This document shows, piece by piece, positions 1 through 4,190 of a stretch of DNA of 6,986 nt (position 1 is the first letter of the stretch; each line of letters opens with the position of its first letter). The stretch lies in NCBI GenBank assembly GCA_937863945.1, contig CALMIB010000182.1:1-6986 (forward strand), in the 5' to 3' direction. A program made the position numbers and the translations under genes. The DNA is from an uncultured Longilinea sp. (GTDB lineage Bacteria > Chloroflexota > Anaerolineae > Anaerolineales > Anaerolineaceae). The notes under the pieces are model-generated. The model was given only the letters and a program-made list of their open reading frames with translations, made no database searches and was not told where the DNA came from.

Positions 1-110
1 ATTTTTTCGCCTGCATCTGCTCGAAACAACATAAATAATATCGCCGCAAAACTAATAAAAAAAATGAACGAAATCACTTTTTTCCATAATGGATTTGGTT
101 TGGTGTCCAT
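1..110 (-). CDS. N-terminus of a small membrane-anchored protein, partial
   Basis: A leftward reading frame opens with ATG at 110-108 and stays open for 36 codons until it leaves the window. A Shine-Dalgarno-like GAGG lies at 117-120, about 6-7 bases before the ATG. The visible protein starts with a short polar, lysine-containing stretch (MDTKPNPLWKK). It then has one hydrophobic segment, roughly residues 12-29 (VISFIFFISFAAILFMLF), followed by a charged stretch (RADAGEK). This is typical of a single N-terminal membrane anchor or an uncleaved signal. I do not recognise the family. The DNA is much richer in A+T than the genes to the right, so the gene may be of different origin or belong to the unstable region around the neighbouring transposase remnant. 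The frame is short and could be chance, but the ribosome site and the hydrophobic pattern argue for a real gene start. Confidence 0.5.
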   Translation of the reverse strand, partial: MDTKPNPLWKKVISFIFFISFAAILFMLFRADAGEK

Positions 111-294
111 ATATTTCCTCACTAAATACAAGTCACATTGCTTAACCACTAAGTTTAAAGCACGAAGCCGTAGTTAAATTGAAAAAATATTATTGGTACA
201 AAACTTGACTTTAGAGTTCGGTAAAAAAGAAGGGCAGAAAATAGCACCTTAACAAAAAGTGGAATTGCTGGTAAAAGCATAATCGATCAAGAAA
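111..294. other. AT-rich intergenic stretch
   Basis: This stretch lies between the divergent starts of the leftward membrane-protein gene and the transposase remnant. It is strongly A+T-rich, unlike most of the window. TTGACT at 205-210 resembles a -35 box, but no good -10 hexamer sits at the right distance. I could not define a terminal inverted repeat marking the left end of the insertion sequence, and I see no RNA gene here. Confidence 0.4.
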
Positions 295-757
295 ATGCCA
301 ACCCAACAATTCCGAGAAAAAGTATACCAAAGTATGCGGAAGCGCGGCGATGCGATTTTAGATCTGGTCGATGCGCTGACAGTTGCTGGTCATGTCACTT
401 CGCCGGTCGCACTGAGTGAAGAGACTCCGTTCAGACGGAAATTCAGCTCCATCTTCGACACCTTGCGCTATGGCGAAATTGACTTTGACCTTCTCCTCCA
501 GACCCTATTTGCGTACCAGCCAGGCAACAGCGAAGAACTCGCCGGATGTGAAATCTATGGTCTGGATTGCACCCCCAATGAGCGGGAGGAAGCCGAGACC
601 CTGGCGGAGCGGGTATCGCTAAAAGCGCAGAAGGAAGATCCGCTGCGCTACGGTCACAGGTATGCCTGGTTAGTGCGCCTGGTGAATTGGGGAACGTCGT
701 GGGTGGCGTCAGTGGATTTTCGGCGGGTAGATAGCAGTCTGCGTGACAGTGAATTAG
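295..757 (+). pseudogene. DDE transposase, 5' remnant (IS4/IS701-like)
   Basis: The first ~155 codons from the ATG at 295 read as the N-terminal part of a DDE transposase of the IS4-superfamily (IS701-like) type. Recognisable blocks are MPTQQFREKVYQS at the start, PFRRKFSSIFDTL around residues 45-57, and the block around YGLDCTPNE at residues 88-96, where D91 would be the first catalytic aspartate. GHRYAWLVRLV at 120-130 and TSWVASVDFRRV at 134-145 follow. Homology appears to run through DSELGA at 151-156 and then stops. The second aspartate and catalytic glutamate of the DDE triad, and hence most of the nuclease domain, are missing. Such enzymes are usually around 400 residues, so more than half is gone. 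The frame stays open to 1101 only because it runs out of frame through the ATPase remnant. An in-frame stop at 280-282 makes 295 the only plausible start. Family placement is from recalled sequence patterns. Confidence 0.75.
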
Positions 758-991
758 GCGCTCCGCACGCGCCAGCCGCTTGGCAAAAGTCATCCCAGCC
801 GAGCGATGCTGCTGGTTACCGCCCTGGTGGCCGTTACCGCGCTGCTGCCTTACACGCCTCTGGCAGGATCGCTCGGGTTGGCGCCGCTGCCGTTTGCCAC
901 CCTGCTGGTTTTATTTGGCATCGTGGTGCTTTACTTTTTGTGCGCCGAACTGACCAAACGTTGGTTTTATCGCCGGAACGAGGACGGGTAG
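758..991 (+). pseudogene. P-type cation ATPase, C-terminal remnant
   Basis: About 77 codons in a different frame from the transposase end at a TAG (989-991). They match the extreme C-terminus of cation-transporting P-type ATPases of the Mg/Ca type. The visible pattern is RTRQPLGKSHPSRAMLLVTA, then a membrane helix, the loop LLPYTPLAGSLGLAPLP, a second helix (FATLLVLFGIVVLYFL) and the tail CAELTKRWFYRR. This is the last transmembrane hairpin and the cytoplasmic tail. Everything upstream is absent: the phosphorylation (DKTG), nucleotide-binding and hinge domains and the other helices. The frame is closed by a TAG at 755-757, exactly at the joint with the transposase remnant. The ATG at 806 could in principle start a 61-residue protein, but I see no ribosome site and regard this as a dead fragment. 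The ion specificity of the parent pump cannot be told from this piece. Confidence 0.75.
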
Positions 992-1065
992 GCGCGCCGG
1001 ATGGATCAAAACGCTTCCCTGACCACAATGCAATCGTTTCATCATTCGTCCCAAAATTTCACACG

Positions 1066-1077
1066 ACCTGCACAGGT
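1066..1077. promoter_or_regulatory. Short palindrome upstream of the DUF2202 promoter
   Basis: ACCTG-CA-CAGGT is a perfect 5+2+5 dyad 13 bases upstream of the proposed -35 box of the DUF2202 gene. Its position would suit an activator or repressor site. A dyad this short can arise by chance, so confidence is low. Confidence 0.25.
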
Positions 1078-1090
1078 TGTTCGCAAATTC

Positions 1091-1134
1091 TTCACAATTG
1101 AGCGGTATCCTTTCTATAAGTTCGTAACTCGAAC
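1091..1134 (+). promoter_or_regulatory. Promoter of the DUF2202 gene, with a dyad at the start site
   Basis: TTCACA (1091-1096) and TATAAG (1115-1120) each match the sigma-70 consensus at 5 of 6 positions, with an 18-base spacer. Transcription would start near 1127, giving a leader of about 36 bases. A 5+5+5 dyad, GTTCG-TAACT-CGAAC (1120-1134), covers the last base of the -10 box and the expected start point, a position where a repressor could block the polymerase. The half-sites are oriented opposite to the CGAAC-N4-GTTCG LexA site of Gram-positive bacteria, so it is not that operator. Confidence 0.45.
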
Positions 1135-1162
1135 ACAAAACACGAAAAAAGGAGACCTTCTC

Positions 1163-1741
1163 ATGAAATTCACACGCAAGTTACTATCGGTAGTTTTGAG
1201 CATTGCCGTGCTGGCCGGGTTGGGCGCGGCCATCTTCCTGCCCGCCGGCTCGGTGGCGGCCGCTTCGGATGCACGCCGCGGCACGCCCGGCGGCTGGGGC
1301 GGCAGTTCCTCTGCAGGCAATGGGTCCGCGACCGGCGCGGCGCTTACCCCGCTCAGCGATGCTGAAGCCGAGGCTCTGCAATACGCCATCCTGGAAGAGT
1401 ACGGCGCCTTCAATCTTTACACTGCGGTCAACGCCCAGTTTGGCAGCACCATCCCCTTCTCGTACATCGTGCGCTCTGAGCAGCAGCACATCAACGCGCT
1501 GGTGCGCCAGGCGCAGAAGTACGGCGTCGAGGTGCCTGAGAACCCCGGCCTGACCAACCCGCCGGTCTTTGCCAGCCTGACCGAGGCCTGCCAGGCAGGC
1601 GTGGATGCTGAGATCGCCGACGCCGCGCTCTACGATGAACTGAAGCTGGTGACCACACACGCCGATCTGCTGCAAGTGTATGACCGGCTGCAAAAAGCCT
1701 CGCTCGAGAGCCATCTGCCGGCCTTCCAATTGTGCGACTAA
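1163..1741 (+). CDS. Exported ferritin-like DUF2202 protein
   Basis: This is a 192-residue protein of the DUF2202 ferritin-like group, probably a di-iron four-helix bundle outside the cytoplasmic membrane. Residues 1-34 are an export signal: KFTRK, a hydrophobic core at about 7-27, and the likely cleavage region GSVAAAS. A Gly/Ser/Ala-rich linker (about 40-60) precedes the helical domain (about 65-190). Candidate metal ligands are E78 or E79 (AILEEYGAFNLY), E106 and H109 (SEQQH), E150 with D153 (DAEIAD), and H184 (ASLESHL). They follow the E-ExxH-E-H order of the family. The start at 1163 was chosen because GGAGA at 1151-1155 lies 7 bases upstream and the signal peptide begins there; the open frame extends back to 1001 without coding character. 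The gene has its own terminator and appears to be a single unit. The family's biochemical role is unsettled; iron binding or oxidant handling is an inference. Confidence 0.85.
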   Translation: MKFTRKLLSVVLSIAVLAGLGAAIFLPAGSVAAASDARRGTPGGWGGSSSAGNGSATGAALTPLSDAEAEALQYAILEEYGAFNLYTAVNAQFGSTIPFSYIVRSEQQHINALVRQAQKYGVEVPENPGLTNPPVFASLTEACQAGVDAEIADAALYDELKLVTTHADLLQVYDRLQKASLESHLPAFQLCD

Positions 1742-1761
1742 ACTGTTACCCCTGAAAAATT

Positions 1762-1793
1762 GCAGGCGGGTCCAATCGGATCCGCCTGCTTTT
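1762..1793 (+). terminator. Intrinsic terminator of the DUF2202 gene
   Basis: A 12-bp stem (arms 1762-1773 and 1778-1789, with one G-U pair) closes a 4-base loop AATC and is followed directly by TTTT at 1790-1793. It starts 20 bases after the stop codon and separates the DUF2202 gene from the next cluster. Confidence 0.9.
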
Positions 1794-1814
1794 GTGTGCC
1801 CGGCATGAAAAGCT

Positions 1815-1867
1815 GGTTACTATTATTATGTGTAATCAATTTAGATTTGTACTATAATTTTGTTACA
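1815..1867 (+). promoter_or_regulatory. Promoter and possible operator of the XRE-cupin cluster
   Basis: A markedly AT-rich patch in a GC-rich region holds a perfect -10 box TATAAT at 1853-1858, placing transcription start near 1865 and leaving a leader of about 22 bases. No good -35 box lies 16-18 bases upstream (GTGTAA at 17), so the promoter may be weak or need an activator. Two dyads frame it: GGTTAC (1815-1820) with GTAATC (1832-1837), and TGTAA (1831-1835) with TTACA (1863-1867). The second pair brackets the -10 box, a position suited to autorepression by the adjacent XRE regulator. That link is inferred, not shown. Confidence 0.55.
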
Positions 1868-1886
1868 CCTATCCTGTGAGCAGCCG

Positions 1887-2510
1887 ATGAACGAGAGCCA
1901 CAATCTTCAATTCACCGACACCGATACTGAGGTGGGGCGCAAATTGCGCCAGTTGCGCGCCTGGCGGGGGCTCTCGCTGCGTGCGCTGGCCGAGTTGAGT
2001 GGCTTGAATGTCAACACGCTCAGCCTGATCGAGAACAGCAAGACCTCGCCCTCGGTCAACACGCTGCAACAACTGGCGCGCTCGCTGCAGGTGCCCATCA
2101 CCGCCTTCTTCGAATCCGCTCCCTCGCCGCGCGCGGTGATTTTCACCCCTGCCGGGCAGCGTCCGGCTGTGCAGTCTGGCAGCGTGCGCCTGCAAAACCT
2201 GGCCAGGGACCTTTCCAATGGTTCGCTGCAATCTTTCGTGGTCGCGCTGCAACCCGAGGAAAACAGCGGCGATACGCTGATCGTTCACACCGGCTACGAG
2301 TTTATCTACGGGCTGGCCGGCAGCGTGCAATACCACGTTGCCGAGGACGCCTACGCACTTGGGCCGGGTGATGCGCTGGTCTTTGAAGCGCATTTGCCGC
2401 ACTGCTGGAAAAACGTCGGCCAGGGTGAGGCGCAGTTCCTGCTCATTCTTCAACCCGCCGACCCGCATGACGCGCCGGTGGAACGGCATTTTCAGCACGC
2501 CATTTATTAA
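1887..2510 (+). CDS. XRE-family regulator with C-terminal cupin domain
   Basis: This 207-residue cytoplasmic transcription factor has an N-terminal lambda-repressor-like HTH at about residues 16-72 (VGRKLRQLRAWRGLSLRALA, then SGLNVNTLSLIENSKTSPSV as the recognition region). Its C-terminal cupin_2 domain spans about 116-192. Cupin motif 1 is seen as HTGYEFIYGLAGSV (H134, E138) and motif 2 as LGPGDALVFEAHLPHCW (H172). The usual second histidine of motif 1 is not obvious, so the barrel may bind a small molecule rather than a metal. Relatives typically sense a metabolite through the cupin and control nearby genes. ATG 1887 was chosen over the upstream TTG at 1860, because the TTG lies at the expected transcription start and the HTH begins soon after 1887; the ribosome site is weak (GTGAG at 1876-1880). 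It is first in a cluster with the NifX-type gene, 18 bases downstream. The ligand is unknown. Confidence 0.88.
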   Translation: MNESHNLQFTDTDTEVGRKLRQLRAWRGLSLRALAELSGLNVNTLSLIENSKTSPSVNTLQQLARSLQVPITAFFESAPSPRAVIFTPAGQRPAVQSGSVRLQNLARDLSNGSLQSFVVALQPEENSGDTLIVHTGYEFIYGLAGSVQYHVAEDAYALGPGDALVFEAHLPHCWKNVGQGEAQFLLILQPADPHDAPVERHFQHAIY

Positions 2511-2528
2511 CTTGAGGAGACCGATCGC

Positions 2529-2927
2529 ATGAAAATCGCAGTCATTACCGACAATGGAGAAACCATCAGCCAGCATTTCGGCCGCGCGCCGTATTACCTG
2601 GTGCTGACCATCGAAAATGGGCAGGTTGTGCAGCGCGAGCTGCGCGAAAAGATGGGGCACAACCAGTTTTCAGCTGAACCGCACCATGAGGAACACCATC
2701 ACGGCGAACACGGCCAGGATGAAGCCTCGCACAGCAAGCACGCCCGCATGGCCGAGACCATTGGCGACTGCCAGGCCGTGCTGTGCGGCGGCATGGGCTA
2801 CGGCGCTTATGAAAGCTTGCGCAGTCTCAATATTCAGCCCATCGTCACCGATCTGGGCGACATCGACGCAGCCGTGCAAGCTTACATGGACGGCACGTTG
2901 GTTGACCACACCGAGAAGCTGCACTAG
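2529..2927 (+). CDS. NifX/NifB-type iron-molybdenum cofactor domain protein, His-rich
   Basis: This 132-residue protein consists of a single dinitrogenase iron-molybdenum cofactor domain (Pfam Nitro_FeMo-Co; NifX, NafY, NifB C-terminus). The core is recognisable: MKIAVITDNGETISQHFGRA at residues 1-20, PYYLVLTIENGQVV, then AVLCGGMGYGAYESL at 83-97 and QPIVTDLGDIDAAVQAYMDG at 103-122. Between the two halves, about residues 44-71, is a histidine- and acid-rich loop (H52, H53, H56-H58, H61, H68, H71) that looks like a metal-binding insertion. C81 and C86 are also available. Relatives carry Fe-S or Fe-Mo cofactors, but many occur in organisms without nitrogenase, and no nif gene is visible here, so a role in nitrogen fixation should not be assumed. 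GAGGAG at 2514-2519 is a strong ribosome site. The gene lies 18 bases after the XRE-cupin gene and 14 before the TrmO-like gene, consistent with one transcript. Confidence 0.88.
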   Translation: MKIAVITDNGETISQHFGRAPYYLVLTIENGQVVQRELREKMGHNQFSAEPHHEEHHHGEHGQDEASHSKHARMAETIGDCQAVLCGGMGYGAYESLRSLNIQPIVTDLGDIDAAVQAYMDGTLVDHTEKLH

Positions 2928-2941
2928 CAGCCACAAAACCC

Positions 2942-3400
2942 ATGTCCGATCCTGAAGAAATAACCCTGCAGCCGATCGGCGTGCTGCACACGCCGTTCCG
3001 CGTCACCGAGGGTATGCCGATTCAATCTGCGCGCTCCAACCTGTCGGGCAGCGCGGAGGTGTATGAACCGTTTGCCGCCGGGCTGGAGGGCATCGAAGAG
3101 TTTTCGCACATCTACCTGATTTACCGGCTGCACCGCGTCGAAACGCCGCCCAGCCTGAAGGTGACGCCGTTCCTCGACAACCGCGAGCACGGCGTTTTCG
3201 CCACGCGCTTTCCGCGGCGGCCCAACGCGCTGGGCATTTCGGTGGTGCGGCTGGTCAGCCGCGACGGCCAAACGCTGCACTTTATCGGCGCCGACATGCT
3301 CGACGGCACGCCGTTATTGGATATCAAGCCGTATATCCCGGAATTTGACGTTTTTGAAGTTGAAAAGAGCGGCTGGTACAAGCGCCGCGCCTACAGTTAG
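2942..3400 (+). CDS. TrmO-like (TsaA/UPF0066) SAM-dependent methyltransferase
   Basis: This 152-residue single-domain protein belongs to the TsaA/TrmO (UPF0066) family. In E. coli, TrmO uses S-adenosylmethionine to methylate t6A at position 37 of threonine tRNA. Family blocks are QPIGVLHTPF (10-19), the strand-turn EEFSHIYLIYRLHR (52-65), VTPFLDNREHGVFATRFPRR at 74-93 followed by PNALGIS (94-100), and DMLDGTPLLDIKPYIPEFD (118-136). It is far shorter than E. coli TrmO (about 235 residues) and lacks that protein's C-terminal domain, resembling the short archaeal and VirR-like members, so the tRNA substrate is not certain. There is no clear Shine-Dalgarno site before ATG 2942, which fits translation coupled to the NifX-type gene ending 14 bases upstream. 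Its TAG (3398-3400) overlaps the end of the convergent GNAT gene. I withhold the symbol because function in this short subgroup is unproven. Confidence 0.82.
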   Translation: MSDPEEITLQPIGVLHTPFRVTEGMPIQSARSNLSGSAEVYEPFAAGLEGIEEFSHIYLIYRLHRVETPPSLKVTPFLDNREHGVFATRFPRRPNALGISVVRLVSRDGQTLHFIGADMLDGTPLLDIKPYIPEFDVFEVEKSGWYKRRAYS

Positions 3401-3828
3401 GCCCGGGCCGCCGGCCACTCGCTATCCAGAATCGCATAGAGAAGCTCGTCGCGCCACTCGCCGCGCAGCAGGCGCGTTTGCAGCATGTGCGCCTCGCGGC
3501 GCGCGGCCTCACTGGCGTAACCTTTGCCCCACTCATCCGGGTGCACCATCCAGCCGATCTCCCAGTCGCGCGTCATGTCAGAATTCATCGCCAGGCCGAT
3601 CAGCCCGCGCGCGGTATCCTCCGGGCGAATAGTGATGGCAAAGCGGTAATGCGTGCGCGGCTCGAAGAAGGCTGCCATGGCGGCGCTTTCCAGGTAGGCG
3701 CGCACGCCGTCCGCACCCTTTTGCGGTTCGTAGTGCACCGATTCGGGGCGCGAATCCATCTCCAGCAGCGCGTCGAAGTCATCGGCGCGGAATTCACGTA
3801 AGACCAGGCGGGGCGTTTCGAGGTACAT
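3397..3828 (-). CDS. GNAT acetyltransferase (RimJ/RimL-like), internally deleted
   Basis: This 143-residue protein has the RimJ/RimL-type GNAT start (MYLETPRLVLREFRADDFDA) and proceeds through YRFAITIRPEDTARGLIGLA (61-80) and WEIGWMVHPDEWGKGYASEA (89-108). The acetyl-CoA pyrophosphate loop is E99-W-G-K-G-Y-A105. After AARR (108-111) it jumps to EAHMLQTRLLRGEWRDELLY and AILDSEW. In relatives this last block follows the sequence around 'LGMRREG', about 30-35 residues further on, so the strand and helix that complete the acetyl-CoA fold look missing. The deletion is in frame, at about nucleotides 3493-3501. The usual length is about 170-180 residues. Enzymes of this type acetylate N-termini of proteins or small amines; this copy may be inactive. 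The start at 3828 is set by homology, since no ribosome site precedes it and the open frame runs back to 4131 without coding character. Confidence 0.78.
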   Translation of the reverse strand: MYLETPRLVLREFRADDFDALLEMDSRPESVHYEPQKGADGVRAYLESAAMAAFFEPRTHYRFAITIRPEDTARGLIGLAMNSDMTRDWEIGWMVHPDEWGKGYASEAARREAHMLQTRLLRGEWRDELLYAILDSEWPAARA

Positions 3829-3962
3829 GGGGGAAAGTGATGAGTTGATGTGGTGGAAAAGGATCTGTTTAATTCTATACCAGGAATTCAGGCAGGAATT
3901 CCCCAGGTAGAACACACATGCGCCGGCGGGCAGCCGGTTAGGGCTCCGGCAGCCTGGGAACG

Positions 3963-3998
3963 AAAAAGATGTCGCCGGTCTCCTGACCGAGCGACATC
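3963..3998 (-). terminator. Intrinsic terminator, leftward
   Basis: Read on the minus strand, GATGTCGC (3998-3991), a bulged base, CGGTC, loop AGGA, then GACCG and GCGACATC (ending at 3968) form a 13-bp stem with a single bulge. TTTTT (3967-3963) follows immediately. It lies 193 bases beyond the permease stop codon and 135 bases before the GNAT start, so it most likely ends the permease transcript. If the transcript continues into the GNAT gene, it could act as an attenuator. Confidence 0.82.
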
Positions 3999-4015
3999 TT
4001 GTAATAAAAACAGAA

Positions 4016-4079
4016 GATCCTCCGCCGGCCTCAGAATGTCTATCAAGTGATAGACACGTTGAGGCGAAGCTGAAGGATC
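4016..4079. repeat. 64-base nested palindrome with a tetO-like core
   Basis: The arms are GATCCT (4016-4021) with AGGATC (4074-4079), CCTCA (4029-4033) with TGAGG (4060-4064), and TGTCTATCA (4037-4045) with TGATAGACA (4048-4056) around a central AG. The three nested perfect arms are separated by internal loops of 7/9 and 3/3 bases. The whole could fold as a long hairpin in RNA or serve as a protein site in DNA. The core resembles the tet operator (TCTATCA-N-TGATAGA) but has two central bases instead of one. Confidence 0.75.
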
Positions 4080-4104
4080 CGCTGGTTTGTTGTCTCCGCG
4101 GTTC

Positions 4105-4120
4105 AGCGACTGACGTCGCT
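4105..4120. repeat. Small palindrome AGCGAC-TGAC-GTCGCT
   Basis: A perfect 6-bp stem with a 4-base loop lies about 70 bases beyond the permease stop codon. There is no T-run on either side, so it is not an intrinsic terminator. Its form is that of a short dispersed intergenic palindrome, which a genome-wide search for copies would settle. Confidence 0.4.
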
Positions 4121-4190
4121 ACTACGAGCATCCATCGGTCAATCGCTGTTCGCTACTTTTCTGTCAACGAATTTCAGGAGGCAGCTTCTT

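Larger units (their letters stand above)
3829..4190. other. Non-coding, hairpin-rich gap between the permease and the GNAT gene
   Basis: No gene is supported here on either strand. From right to left (the direction of transcription) the gap holds a small 6-bp hairpin (4105-4120), a large nested palindrome (4016-4079), an intrinsic terminator (3963-3998) and a GCCGG/CCGGC inverted repeat (3933-3937 with 3946-3950). CAGGAATTC occurs twice (3881-3889 and 3893-3901). On the minus strand TATAGAAT lies just inside the end nearest the GNAT gene (3873-3880), a possible weak -10 for that gene, without a convincing -35. The density of palindromes suggests either dispersed intergenic repeat elements or a structured RNA. 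Confidence 0.6.

Noticed and set aside
295..1101. Single 268-codon protein across the transposase/ATPase joint
   Set aside because: Homology ends near codon 155. The rest reads the ATPase remnant and the DUF2202 promoter region in the wrong frame, so the length is accidental.
1001..1162. Upstream extension of the DUF2202 frame to an ATG at 1001
   Set aside because: This stretch contains the promoter and ribosome site and has no signal-peptide or family character. The ATG at 1163 has a strong Shine-Dalgarno site and starts a proper signal peptide.
1184..1729. Long leftward frame opposite the DUF2202 gene
   Set aside because: It is a shadow of GC-rich coding DNA. The sense strand has clear family motifs and the antisense translation has none.
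1869..2660. 263-codon leftward frame opposite the XRE-cupin gene
   Set aside because: It has no recognisable domain and mirrors codon bias from the sense gene, whose HTH and cupin motifs are clear.
2529..2927. Evidence of nitrogen fixation
   Set aside because: NifX-type domains are common in organisms without nitrogenase and no nif structural or NifB radical-SAM gene is present here.
4037..4056. A true tet operator
   Set aside because: The half-sites match, but the central spacer is two bases instead of one, and no tetR or tet gene is in the window.
4086..4110. T-box-like sequence (GAACCGCGG on the minus strand) as an aminoacyl-tRNA-sensing leader
   Set aside because: Only part of the T-box consensus matches, it lies about 100 bases from the terminator, and the terminator arms do not contain the complementary antiterminator sequence.
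3829..4131. N-terminal extension of the GNAT protein up to 4131
   Set aside because: The extra ~100 codons span a terminator and palindromes and contain no GNAT features. The family start MYLETPRLVLREF lies at 3828.
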